The position numbers were made by a program, and so were the translations under genes. The notes under the pieces were generated by a model that saw only the letters and a program-made list of their open reading frames with translations, did no database searches and had not been told where the DNA came from. From CAZBQJ01 sp964494085 (GTDB lineage Bacteria; Patescibacteriota; Gracilibacteria; UBA1369), in NCBI GenBank assembly GCA_964494085.1, contig CAZBQJ010000003.1:62001-126000 (forward strand): a stretch of DNA of 64,000 nt, read 5' to 3'. Of this stretch, positions 26,601-34,746 are shown in pieces. Position 1 is the stretch's first letter, and each line of letters begins with the position of its first letter.

Positions 26601-28380
26601 CGCTGCCAGCAAAACAACCCCGCCCAATCCCGATCAAATACCTGAACTGGTCAATACCAAGCCAGTCGCTCCCATTACTTTTACTTTCAATAGCTCACAG
26701 GCCATCGGTTATGACCTGGATTTTGGCGACGGGCTCAGCGAAAGTGGCGAAATGACCAAGGGGGCGGCCAAACAAGTCACCCATAATTATACTAAAACCG
26801 GTAAATTTAGTGCGAAATTAAGTGTTTTCGATGCTGACGATATAGAAAATGAATTGTCCAGAAATATCTTTATCGGAGACAGTGATAATCCTGTAGCCAT
26901 AGTGACCACCAAAGTAAATGGTTCTGAAATTCAACCGCAGACTATCACTTTGGATGGCGGTACTAAATTAAACAATGTCATTGTGGTAAACCGCCAAGAC
27001 AATATTCTCTTCGATGCCGATAGATCACTCAATACCGATGGGACCGGCCGTCGTCTGATCTATTCCTGGAATATCAATAACAATGAAAAACAATCAACCA
27101 ACAAACAAGTCTCCCACACTTTCAAGAATTTATCTGAAAAGGATCAACCTTATATTGTTAAATTAAAGGTCAGTAATGAACAAGACGCCAGTCAGAATGG
27201 CGAGGATTCAGTAAATCTTCTGGTCATAGGTGCGCAGCCTATAGTTAGATCTATCACTGCTGTCCCACAAGGATCAACATTGACAACTCCCGTTGCCGTC
27301 AATCTGAACGCTGTGGGAGCCAGCGACCCTGATGGCCAGATAGTTCAATATAAATGGTGGTATTATGATGCCAAAAGACCGCCTTCACCAGAGGAGAGAT
27401 TGGGCTTGCAAATCACCACTGTCCCCACAGCCAGCATCTCCATCGGAACTAGAGGGCTGGAAGGTGAAACTCCTCAATACGCCTTTGGTTTGGAAATGAC
27501 CGACAATGATAATGTTGTCGTTTCTACAGATAGCCAGAATATTGCCACACGCCTCAATCTGGTAGCTCCCACCGTCCAGGTTACCAATGGACCAAACAAA
27601 GCTCCGGTCGCCCGCTTCACAGTGGATAGAACCAGTGTGAATGTCGGAGAAACTGTCAATTTTGCTTCTTCATCATTTGATCCGGATACCGGTGGAGGTA
27701 TCAAAGAATACAAATGGGATTTCGGCGATGGTAGCAAAGGAGAAAATAAAGCCTCGGTTGGTCACGTCTATCAAAAAGCCAATGTAGAAGGTTATAGAGT
27801 AAAACTAACCGTAGTGGATAGTAACTTCAGTGAAGCGACTTCAGACAGTGTCCGAGTCTTTGTCGATGCGCAGGCAGGGCCTCCAGTAGCCGGCTTTACC
27901 GTCACTCAGGCTCCCGGAAGTAAGGCTGTTAAATTTAATAATACTTCTACCGCCGATGAAGCTGCCGGGTCAAAACTGGTCAGATATTCTTGGGATTTTG
28001 ACGTCAATGTTGATTCCAATGGCGATGGGAAAAAGGACAATGATATTGATTCAGGTGATCAAAACCCCAGCCATACTTACCCTGAATATGGCATCTTTAG
28101 AGCCAAATTAACAGTCGAGGATGATCAGGGACAAGTACAATCCGTCACTAATTTCGTCAATGTAAAACCGGTCACACCAACCTCAGTGGCCGGGGGAGTC
28201 GTTCCTACCGATAAGAGCTCTTCCGGAGGATTTAGCTCAGCCACCAAAACAACCGGCGCCAACCTATTTGTGGCGGGCGATCAGGTTGACCCTAGACTTT
28301 TGATAGTAAGTATGGCGGCTTATGCTATACTACTTTCGATCGCCTTTTCCAAAAATAAAAAAAACAGTCAAAATAAATAG
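23644..28380 (+). CDS. Giant exported protein: VirB2-like unit fused to PKD repeats
   Basis: I use ATG 23644 rather than the TTG at 23626 because the promoter predicts a start near 23624. The roughly 1578-residue protein has a signal peptide (ending SVRADFG) and one VirB2-like two-helix unit at about residues 95-165 with the loop SAGGDGMGKGKKA. A helical region follows to about 460, then some nine PKD or PKD-like beta domains (for example IEWDLNGDGDFSES, YDLDFGDGLSESGEM, YKWDFGDGSKGEN), a Thr/Ser-rich stretch and a hydrophobic C-terminal segment near residue 1550. PKD domains usually serve as extracellular spacers or adhesive modules. The unit fused to them ties this protein to its two upstream neighbours. 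Confidence 0.8.
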   Translation: MFANKKNFFATFLLTIMIVMGTFVFLSPQSVRADFGDSLLTFMGCDDSNNDGLNIEDCVSSGSGSGTVTDFTDFKGTLAAPDASGYASGLTQATDARTFILNVVNFALGFLGLIAVVIVIYGGVLMVTSAGGDGMGKGKKAITYAAIGLLVVMSSFALVNTILLAPSGSEKGGSGSSINTSTIRGVAGNARFNYLADQINTIILNVYNSYQFYLGAKQNIETAEANIMAFNSSACVVPMSNCVNQFSILVDGQLNQLTNLGNNPSANAKFTTGLAAYISTINALKNEKLPQISADISSADCNTDNKFAEFNPCTTNDLQSIRAKFDNLKKSISDSMSNTTNSKFLIDGYNEQLDTAAYQTAQIYQSVYGLASSQIGQQYFSQLIPAFAGSGGAAPTTTPTTTPNIDSYQPAADTGEYAKGKDKMGKYLPIGAPLTNIDQTFIKNILKALIQIKSILENIKFVDAVISADIKQGNAPLIVNFSSVGSKDPSGFGITDDRIEWDLNGDGDFSESTDAKCPEVKQAVASCIFSKPGTYRVTVRIKPISGKKNEATGLDWDQEIAPGISYIDILVNPPSTKINLTVKPTKGGVAQPVIKYDSKTQLIQTDADKVYFLLSQAQGGLTFDATKSTFSDGNTPITNDPSSKIRWNFGINSPQNDAYMIPSDKSLTLDQVYAQAGSYQVNFEVTDKNNVIDRKIFTLVVSNIAPIIANPPQTGIVGNELTFDGSESSSDGGPIIFNWKVEKEGGVPPATAFVQPLHNWLNQVAHAAASTPSISTLPPKLLNPTKRIEDNQFYHCSMPSGKDDLLKCTFKRAGLYKITLSLNDQDGVPREVSSNVIISSNPPTAGFKMVQLTPTVPALYKLDASQLSFDPDEKDNSNLEYSWEINPATCTLIGFADDTPDGDLIKSATDAFSTQTPCTKIKGFATGASKPVVKFTQKGDYAVNLVVRTNDEPNLTSDPVESLLNVDNILDVSWGEMKPSAILQVPAASKTTPPNPDQIPELVNTKPVAPITFTFNSSQAIGYDLDFGDGLSESGEMTKGAAKQVTHNYTKTGKFSAKLSVFDADDIENELSRNIFIGDSDNPVAIVTTKVNGSEIQPQTITLDGGTKLNNVIVVNRQDNILFDADRSLNTDGTGRRLIYSWNINNNEKQSTNKQVSHTFKNLSEKDQPYIVKLKVSNEQDASQNGEDSVNLLVIGAQPIVRSITAVPQGSTLTTPVAVNLNAVGASDPDGQIVQYKWWYYDAKRPPSPEERLGLQITTVPTASISIGTRGLEGETPQYAFGLEMTDNDNVVVSTDSQNIATRLNLVAPTVQVTNGPNKAPVARFTVDRTSVNVGETVNFASSSFDPDTGGGIKEYKWDFGDGSKGENKASVGHVYQKANVEGYRVKLTVVDSNFSEATSDSVRVFVDAQAGPPVAGFTVTQAPGSKAVKFNNTSTADEAAGSKLVRYSWDFDVNVDSNGDGKKDNDIDSGDQNPSHTYPEYGIFRAKLTVEDDQGQVQSVTNFVNVKPVTPTSVAGGVVPTDKSSSGGFSSATKTTGANLFVAGDQVDPRLLIVSMAAYAILLSIAFSKNKKNSQNK
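28322..28330 (+). promoter_or_regulatory. Possible internal extended -10 before the second PKD gene
   Basis: TGCTATACT within the 3' end of the giant gene, about 60 bases upstream of the ATG at 28389. No -35 box at proper spacing is visible, so this rests on the extended -10 alone. Confidence 0.25.
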
Positions 28381-28388
28381 TAAAAATT

Positions 28389-30779
28389 ATGGAGAATCCT
28401 AATGATCCAATTCAACTAGGCTCAGGACAACCCCAGCCACAAATACCTGTCCCACAACAGCCGGTTCAGCCTGCCCCACAACAGCAGCCACAATATACCT
28501 CGCCACAACCCCAACAACAGTTGCCGACTCAGCCGGTTCAACAACAGCAGCAATACACCCCACAACAGGCGCAACAACCTCAACCTCAGCCGCAGCAGCC
28601 TCAGCAACAACAATATATCCCCCAACAACAGGGCCAACCAACTCATGTCGGGCAGCCTATTCGACCAACTATCGGCCAGCCTGGCCAGCCCGGCCAGCCC
28701 GGTCGCCCTCTACCACGCCCCCTAACCGGAAAACCCGGAGGCCCCAATCCTCGTAAATTTGTCCTGGGTTGTCTCGGCTTTGTTCTATTTGCCATAATTT
28801 TATTTGTCATCTTTGTGATTGCCTTTGTCAGTCAAACTTCTGCCACTGGCAGTAATGGATTGGCTTCAGCACTTGGGGTAAATCCTGCTGAATTCACCAA
28901 TACCTTGATTCTCCTCACCAATCTGATCTTTGGTGTTATTACCATTATCACTTTCTTTATCGCCGTTTTCGGCTTGTTCAGAGCTGGAATGGCTCCGAAA
29001 ACCGACCGTCCAACTCGTTCCGCCGGATTCAAACAAGCCGCCATTGCCGGTACAGTCTTCCTGGTCATGACAATGCTTTGGGTTTTTGTTTACGTTTATC
29101 TAAACGGTAAGAAAATCAATATTCCCACATCCACCGCTCAGACTCAGGGGATTGTCACCGAGCCATTAGTCACCACTCAGTTGACTGCTCCAGTCGATAT
29201 CAAATTCGACGGAACCAGGATTCCCTACAATCCCAATATTTTGGAATTAACTTTTTATCAATGGGATTTTGGAGATGGCTCTTCTTCAACTGCTCCGACC
29301 GTCACTCACACTTATACCCAAGTTGGTCAGTTCAATGTACAATTAACGGTTACCGCTCGAAATAAAAACACCAATGAAACTCCTACCCAAACTTTCCAAA
29401 AACTGGTAACGATCTCCAATGTTCAGGTTTCTGCAGACTTTACCGCTACTCCAAATATCGGGCCGGCGCCTTTGAAGGTCACTTTTGATGCCTCCAATTC
29501 ATCTTCTCCAGCGGGAAACATCAGAAGTTATGAATGGGATTTTAAAGGAAATAATACTTTCCAGGATGACACCGGAGTAACTGTCGAAAACTCTTTTGAA
29601 AAAGAGGGGATTTACAATGTCAAATTAAGAGTTACCGACAGCGCCGGTCAAACCAATGTAGTAACTAACACTGTTACGGTTGGTGGTCCGGATATTCCGG
29701 TCGCCGTGATCGATATCCCTACGGATGATGGAAAATATTATGTCGGAAAACAACTGGTTTTCCTCGGTGAAAAATCCACTTCTCCCAATGGTCAGGTCAC
29801 TAAATATGAATGGGATTTCGGGGATGAATCACCTAAAGCCAACACTAGAACCGCCAATCATACTTATCAGACGGCCGGACTCTATGAAGTGATACTCACT
29901 GTTACTGATGCTACTGGCAAAACCGCAAATTCATCACAAAAAATCACTATAGTTGATGAAGAGCAACCTCCTCAGCCAATTATTACTACAACTCCACTCA
30001 TCGATGACAAACAAAAGGCCGTTCTGGGCCAGGCCCCATTACAAGTAGATTTTGACGCCAGCAAATCTACCGATCCAAATAATAATATCGTCGAATTTAA
30101 ATGGGATTTCGATGGTGATGGTAAAGTAGATGGTAACGGCACAACCGCTTCTTATGTTTATAAAACCGCCGGAACCTATAATGCCACTTTGACTGCGGTG
30201 GATGCCGCCGGCAAACAAGGTAGCTCTATCGTCGTGATTAATGTTGCTGCACAGGGCCTAACAGCCAGACTAACCGCCGATAAACTGGAAGGAAATGCTC
30301 CTTTAACTGTCACCTTCGATGCGTCTGCTTCTTCCTATCCCGGTGGGCAAATCGCCAGCTTTGAATGGGACTTCGGTGATGGTTCGCCAAAGCGTATTGA
30401 CGCCTCTCAAGTCAGTTATAAGTATTCCGCTATCGGTACGTTTACCGCCAAAGTTACCGCCAAAGCTTCCGATGGCAAAACCAGTAGTGCTCAATTGGAT
30501 ATCAATATTCGTCCCATCTCACTACAGGCCTGCTTCACTCCTTCTACCGAACAGGGCCCCGCTCCTTTGGATATCGAATTTGATCCCCGTTGTTCACAGG
30601 GAGCCGTGGCCAAATATCTCTGGGATTTCGGCGATGGCCAAACTTCCCGCACCAGAAAACCAACTCATACTTTTGACAAACCTGGTTCATACCAAGTAAC
30701 CTTGGAGGTGACCGACAACGAGAATGTCGTCAATACCTATTCCAAGAACATCCTCGTTACCGGGGAGATAACCCAGTAA
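28389..30779 (+). CDS. PKD-repeat membrane protein with Pro/Gln-rich N-terminus
   Basis: The 796-residue protein begins with about 115 residues dominated by Pro and Gln, likely cytoplasmic and disordered. Three transmembrane helices follow (about 120-150, 175-200 and 215-237), then six PKD domains to the end, each with the hallmark core (YQWDFGDGSSST, YEWDFKGN, YEWDFGDESP, FKWDFDGDGK, FEWDFGDGSP, YLWDFGDGQTS). It starts 9 bp after the giant gene. The layout suggests a membrane-anchored stalk with an intracellular tail that could bind partners. Confidence 0.8.
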   Translation: MENPNDPIQLGSGQPQPQIPVPQQPVQPAPQQQPQYTSPQPQQQLPTQPVQQQQQYTPQQAQQPQPQPQQPQQQQYIPQQQGQPTHVGQPIRPTIGQPGQPGQPGRPLPRPLTGKPGGPNPRKFVLGCLGFVLFAIILFVIFVIAFVSQTSATGSNGLASALGVNPAEFTNTLILLTNLIFGVITIITFFIAVFGLFRAGMAPKTDRPTRSAGFKQAAIAGTVFLVMTMLWVFVYVYLNGKKINIPTSTAQTQGIVTEPLVTTQLTAPVDIKFDGTRIPYNPNILELTFYQWDFGDGSSSTAPTVTHTYTQVGQFNVQLTVTARNKNTNETPTQTFQKLVTISNVQVSADFTATPNIGPAPLKVTFDASNSSSPAGNIRSYEWDFKGNNTFQDDTGVTVENSFEKEGIYNVKLRVTDSAGQTNVVTNTVTVGGPDIPVAVIDIPTDDGKYYVGKQLVFLGEKSTSPNGQVTKYEWDFGDESPKANTRTANHTYQTAGLYEVILTVTDATGKTANSSQKITIVDEEQPPQPIITTTPLIDDKQKAVLGQAPLQVDFDASKSTDPNNNIVEFKWDFDGDGKVDGNGTTASYVYKTAGTYNATLTAVDAAGKQGSSIVVINVAAQGLTARLTADKLEGNAPLTVTFDASASSYPGGQIASFEWDFGDGSPKRIDASQVSYKYSAIGTFTAKVTAKASDGKTSSAQLDINIRPISLQACFTPSTEQGPAPLDIEFDPRCSQGAVAKYLWDFGDGQTSRTRKPTHTFDKPGSYQVTLEVTDNENVVNTYSKNILVTGEITQ

Positions 30780-30796
30780 GAATTAAATTTATATTT

Positions 30797-31000
30797 ATGA
30801 AAGCCAAGAATAAAGAAAAAGTTGCCAAAATATTTGCCCTGGTAGTCGTCCTGGTGATGATTTTCCAAGTATTACTACCACTTTTTAGCAGTAGTGTTCT
30901 CAGTGATACACAGGCCACCGTGGATACCTCAGACGCCCAGGTTCAAGCACCAATCGCTACGGAAAACACTATTACTACCAGCGAGACACCCGCCAAATAG
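30797..31000 (+). CDS. Small single-pass membrane protein (67 aa)
   Basis: The protein has a very basic N-terminus (MKAKNKEKVAK), one hydrophobic helix (residues about 11-33) and a Ser/Thr/Asp-rich exported tail. No family is recognised. It follows the PKD gene by 17 bp, is the last gene of the run, and may be a minor subunit of the same assembly. Confidence 0.6.
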   Translation: MKAKNKEKVAKIFALVVVLVMIFQVLLPLFSSSVLSDTQATVDTSDAQVQAPIATENTITTSETPAK

Positions 31001-31027
31001 TTTCCTATTGATCGCCTCAGCACTTTA

Positions 31028-31055
31028 TTGACAATCAATTTTTATTTGTTAAATT
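31028..31055 (+). promoter_or_regulatory. Possible promoter of tRNA-Gln
   Basis: TTGACA (31028-31033), 16 bp and TAAATT (31050-31055), about 50 bp before the tRNA. The predicted start falls inside the hairpin at 31060-31080, which makes the assignment uncertain. Confidence 0.4.
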
Positions 31056-31059
31056 AATA

Positions 31060-31084
31060 TAGCTTTCATCAAGAAAGCTATTTT
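31060..31084 (+). terminator. Probable terminator of the PKD gene run
   Basis: The stem TAGCTTTC/GAAAGCTA with loop ATCAA is followed by TTTT. It lies 60 bp after the last small gene and just before tRNA-Gln. Confidence 0.5.
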
Positions 31085-31106
31085 CCCAAATTACTGGGTA
31101 ACAAAT

Positions 31107-31181
31107 AGGGGATTGGCCAAGTGGTAAGGCACCGCCCTTTGAAGGCGGCATTCGGGGGTTCGAATCCCTCATCCCCTGCCA
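31107..31181 (+). tRNA. tRNA-Gln(UUG)
   Basis: A 75-nt cloverleaf with acceptor AGGGGAT/ATCCCCT, D arm GGCCAAGTGGTAAGGC, anticodon loop CTTTGAA (UUG), T loop TTCGAAT, discriminator G and an encoded CCA. Its 3' end is the left boundary of the AT-rich island. Confidence 0.95.
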
Positions 31182-31230
31182 AAAGATACATCAAAGCTGC
31201 CTATGATCCGCTTCCCTATGGCGGAGTGGT
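31176..31230 (+). repeat. Left copy of the island-flanking direct repeat
   Basis: The 55 bp from the last bases of tRNA-Gln match 43984-44038 at 48 positions, including a 21-bp identical core at 31200-31220. The position at a tRNA 3' end and at the composition change makes this a candidate left attachment site. Confidence 0.6.
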
Positions 31231-31253
31231 GATCGAAGAATATATATATTGTG

Positions 31254-32519
31254 CTATTTATAGATATTCTTAGCTTTAATTGTTAATCCCATTCCAACAC
31301 TACCAAACGTATCACCATATACTTTTTTAGCTTCTGGTAATAATTTTGCTACTCCATCTTTTATCATAGGGATATTAGTACTACCGCCAGTAAAGAACAC
31401 TACGTCAAGATCGTCATTAGAAATTCCAGCATCTTTAACAACTTGAATGATTTTTGTATTAATAGAGCTGGTTAAGCCAGTCATACTTTTTTCAAAAGTC
31501 GTTCTATCACATAATATAGGCACTACTTCATCGCCCATCGCTATTTCCAAATTTGCATTATTTTGATCACTTAATTTTACTTTAGTTTCTTCAACTTTCT
31601 TTGCTAATTCATGACCTCTCTGATCTACTAATAAATTTACTAATCGTTTTAATCTTGTAGGAGATTTTGAAGTTGCTAAATAGTTTTTATAATCTTCAAC
31701 TTTTTTTCTAGTGTAAGCAAAACCAATTTTTTGCCATGTTGCCAGTTCATGAAATATATAAGATGGAATTTGTAATTGTTTACCTTCCATACTTTTAAAC
31801 TCTGAATTCAATCCAAATTCCGGCATCACACTGCTAATGCTTAATACTTTATCAAAATCTGTTCCCGCAATATGAATACCATCTACAGATAGAATGTCGT
31901 CTTTACGATCAGACTTTTTAGATAATTCAGGGGAAAGACGCATAATTGTAAAATCAGAAGTATCGCCTCCCATATCTACTACTAAGGCAAGTTCTTCTCT
32001 TGTAAGATGACTTTCATAGCTTATTGCAGCAGCAATTGGTTCAAACTCAAACTCAATATTCTTAAAGCCAATTTCTTGAGCAATTTTTCTTAATAAGTCT
32101 TCTGATTCCTTGTCTAACTTACTATTAGTATCATTAAAATAAACTGGCCTTCCAAGTATGCAATTTGTTAGTTCACTACCCACGTATAGTTCAGCACTTT
32201 TTTTGAGATTAGATATTATTAATTTAATAACATTCTCAAACGATATTGATTTGCCATTTATAATCGTTTTTTCATTTATTAAATCAGTTCCTAAAGCATT
32301 TTTAGGAGACCAAATTATACGCCCTTCATGTCCTTCAATATATCTATCTGCCCCTGTCTTGCCTGGATAAACTTTTTTATCATCAGAATCAAAAAAAATC
32401 GCAGACAGTATTTTAGAGTCACCATCTTCAAATTTCACCAAATCTAATTGATTAGCTTTAGAAACACCTATTACGGAGTTAGTCGTTCCAAAATCTATAC
32501 CACAATATTTATCCTGTAT
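31254..32519 (-). CDS. yegD: YegD-type Hsp70-family ATPase, copy 1 (start codon unclear)
   Basis: The protein matches the YegD branch of Hsp70/actin-fold ATPases: phosphate-1 loop CGIDFGTTNS, the conserved GRIIWSPKNALG segment, LGRPVYFNDT, FEFEPIAAAI, phosphate-2 MGGDTSDFTIM and a FFTGGSTNIPM adenosine motif. It lacks the DnaK substrate-binding domain. The frame is open well upstream of the first standard start, a TTG at 32441, and that upstream stretch encodes the essential phosphate-1 loop. The matching position of an initiator is ATA at 32517-32519, where the related gene at 40003 has ATG. Either ATA is used or the start was lost. From ATA the length is 421 residues against 418 for copy 2. 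Confidence 0.8.
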   Translation of the reverse strand: MQDKYCGIDFGTTNSVIGVSKANQLDLVKFEDGDSKILSAIFFDSDDKKVYPGKTGADRYIEGHEGRIIWSPKNALGTDLINEKTIINGKSISFENVIKLIISNLKKSAELYVGSELTNCILGRPVYFNDTNSKLDKESEDLLRKIAQEIGFKNIEFEFEPIAAAISYESHLTREELALVVDMGGDTSDFTIMRLSPELSKKSDRKDDILSVDGIHIAGTDFDKVLSISSVMPEFGLNSEFKSMEGKQLQIPSYIFHELATWQKIGFAYTRKKVEDYKNYLATSKSPTRLKRLVNLLVDQRGHELAKKVEETKVKLSDQNNANLEIAMGDEVVPILCDRTTFEKSMTGLTSSINTKIIQVVKDAGISNDDLDVVFFTGGSTNIPMIKDGVAKLLPEAKKVYGDTFGSVGMGLTIKAKNIYK

Positions 32520-32710
32520 CCTGGTATTTAAGTATAATTTACCGATTTAGCAATATATCAGATGATATAAGATACTTTAGAGGCTTTCAATGGAAAACTT
32601 TGCAAGATCTTACTATTGAGTGAAAAAAGTATGACAGACCAAGGAGATTGTTGACTAATACTCAATTTATGAAATAATAGCAGCTTATGAGGAGTGTTTA
32701 AATTATAGCC

Positions 32711-33334
32711 ATGTTTAAAAAATTTAAATCCGCTAGCTGGCCAACTTTGAATGAAGAGTTATCGGTCTATAAAAATACTCTTTATGGCAAAATGCTAAAC
32801 GCTGGATGTGGTAAAAGAGATATCTCTTTTACCAAGGTTACTAAAATTATAAATATTGATATTAGCCCTAGCACTAAGGCAGATGTAATTTGTAATTTAG
32901 AAAAAACACCTTTTAATGATGAAGAATTTGATTCAATTTTAAATATTGCCGTTCTAGAACACTGTCGCAAACCATGGGAGGTTGTTAAAGAAATGCACAG
33001 AATATTAAAGGAAAATGGTAAAGTATTATGTTGCGTGCCTTTTTTTCAGCCCATTCATAAAGTTCCTGAAGACTATTTCCGATTTACTCCAGATGGGCTA
33101 GTTTCATTGTTTGTTGATTCTGGTTTTCAAATTGAGCAAATTACTATTACTCATTCTATGTTTCACGTGATTGGATGGATGCTAGAAGACATACAACTAA
33201 AGTTACCTATAATATTAAAACTTTTGTTTATACCATTTTCTGTAATTACTCTTATTTGCTCAAAATATTTAAATAAATTAAATATTGCGACGTTTCCATG
33301 TGCTGTAACTATAGTTGCTGTTAAAAAACCATAA
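32711..33334 (+). CDS. Class I SAM-dependent methyltransferase
   Basis: The 207-residue protein has the methyltransferase-11 pattern: motif I LNAGCGKRD (residues about 25-33, binds S-adenosylmethionine), an acidic IINIDISPS strand, EEFDSILNIAVLEH (about 76-89) and the post-motif PFFQPIHKVPEDYFRFTP often seen in enzymes acting on sugars or lipids of surface polymers. It opens a five-gene run in which genes abut or overlap. The C-terminal quarter is hydrophobic and may touch the membrane. The substrate is unknown. Confidence 0.8.
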   Translation: MFKKFKSASWPTLNEELSVYKNTLYGKMLNAGCGKRDISFTKVTKIINIDISPSTKADVICNLEKTPFNDEEFDSILNIAVLEHCRKPWEVVKEMHRILKENGKVLCCVPFFQPIHKVPEDYFRFTPDGLVSLFVDSGFQIEQITITHSMFHVIGWMLEDIQLKLPIILKLLFIPFSVITLICSKYLNKLNIATFPCAVTIVAVKKP

Positions 33335-33335
33335 T

Positions 33336-34199
33336 ATGGTGTCTAATAAACAAAATAGGACGCTGTATGGAGTAGACAATGAGGTCTATCTCATTGGACG
33401 TAAAGATAATCCTGAAGCAGTTTTAAAGTCATACACAAAAAAATCTTTTAAAGAAGTTCGTCAGATATATGATCTCCAAAAGGAGCTTTTAATAAAGAAA
33501 ATTCCAGTACCTGTCCCGTATGAATTAGGCGATAAAGTACGACCATTCATATTAATGTCATATATTTCAGGATCTCACTCTGAAAATCTTTCGCAAAAAG
33601 AAACATCTGAAGTCGCGACCGCCATGGCTAAATTCAATAATTTAACAGTTAAAGTTAAACTGAAAAATTATAAATTTACTAAGCGTCAATTTAATGAACT
33701 AGTAAGCAAATGTTTGAAATGGAACAAAGCTAAAATAATTTCCAATATTTTAGATAAGATTGATTTTGCTTATCTAAAAAGTCTGAAGACAGGCTTAATT
33801 CATGGAGACTTTTCACAATCAAATTTACTCTTTAATAAGAAAGGTGGTTTAGAAGGACTTTTGGATATAGACCATAGCTGTTTGTCCTATAGATTAAGCG
33901 ACATAACAAGATTCATGGCATTTCTCGCCTTTGACTCTAATAATCAGCTAAGAATTAAAAAAATTTCTGATTTTGTCACAATGTATGAGAGAAAAATAAA
34001 ACTACCGCAAATTGAGCGGAATTATTTTTTTATACACATGCAATTACATTTAATCAAAATGACTCTAGAAACATATTACTATGTGAAGGTATTAAAAAAA
34101 GTGAGCCCTGATTTATTTAAAAGAAGTATGAATCTATCATTTGAATCATTATTACAACGCTTGATGCAGATACAATCATTAACTAGCTTGCATGACTAA
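33336..34199 (+). CDS. APH-fold phosphotransferase (small-molecule kinase-like)
   Basis: I start at ATG 33336, one base after the methyltransferase stop, rather than the TTG at 33315. The roughly 287-residue product has an aminoglycoside-phosphotransferase-type core: a candidate ATP lysine in EAVLKSYTKKS, hinge LMSYISGSHS, catalytic loop LIHGDFSQSNLLF (near residue 165) and metal-binding LLDIDHSCL (about 185). This fold phosphorylates hydroxyls of antibiotics, sugars, choline or homoserine. The following gene overlaps its end by 8 bp. The substrate is unknown. Confidence 0.75.
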   Translation: MVSNKQNRTLYGVDNEVYLIGRKDNPEAVLKSYTKKSFKEVRQIYDLQKELLIKKIPVPVPYELGDKVRPFILMSYISGSHSENLSQKETSEVATAMAKFNNLTVKVKLKNYKFTKRQFNELVSKCLKWNKAKIISNILDKIDFAYLKSLKTGLIHGDFSQSNLLFNKKGGLEGLLDIDHSCLSYRLSDITRFMAFLAFDSNNQLRIKKISDFVTMYERKIKLPQIERNYFFIHMQLHLIKMTLETYYYVKVLKKVSPDLFKRSMNLSFESLLQRLMQIQSLTSLHD

Positions 34200-34746
34200 T
34201 ATTAATGAATATGTAAGTTTTTTTGGTCCTAGTGGAGTTGGTAAAACCACTTTAATAAAGGAGCTACCTAAGTTGAATCCTACTTATGTTGTGCCAAAAT
34301 TGACTGTTACAAGGGATCCCCGGCCTAATGATGATCTAAATGATTTCGAATACTTAAGTGTTGACGAGTATTTAGACCTAAGGAAGGCGGGCAGATTCTT
34401 TTTGGATATTTATAATGATAACCAGTTCTATGGTTATAGATCTGAAGTAATAGATAAAAATACGCAAATCCCTTTATTATATGCATCTCCATATCAAATA
34501 GATGATATGGATCAATATAAAAGTATTAAAGTACTGATAGACGGAAGCAATAGTCTCCAGCAAATCGAACATGTAAAGAAGACACAACGTCTAGCAATAA
34601 ACGAAGTATTGAATGATAGATTCTACGGTAATATCTCTTTTAGAAAGAGAATGGATATCATTTTTATGAATACCTTTGCTAATCCAGATGTTATGGCTAG
34701 TATCCTTAATGAAAAAATTCTTAATTTATTAAACAAAAAAGTATGA
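34192..34746 (+). CDS. Guanylate-kinase-like P-loop protein
   Basis: The 184-residue protein resembles guanylate kinase: P-loop FFGPSGVGKTTLIKEL (residues about 10-25), then TVTRDPRPNDDLNDFEYLSV (about 38-57), equivalent to the GMP-binding TTRxPRxGExxGxDYxF segment, and RFFLDIYNDNQFYGY, equivalent to FLExaxxxGxxYGT. The central TRxPR is kept as TRDPRP. The later part diverges. It overlaps both neighbours (ATGA with the NUDIX gene). It could phosphorylate GMP or another nucleotide or ligand used by the cassette. A housekeeping gmk would not be expected inside an island. Confidence 0.75.
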   Translation: MTNINEYVSFFGPSGVGKTTLIKELPKLNPTYVVPKLTVTRDPRPNDDLNDFEYLSVDEYLDLRKAGRFFLDIYNDNQFYGYRSEVIDKNTQIPLLYASPYQIDDMDQYKSIKVLIDGSNSLQQIEHVKKTQRLAINEVLNDRFYGNISFRKRMDIIFMNTFANPDVMASILNEKILNLLNKKV

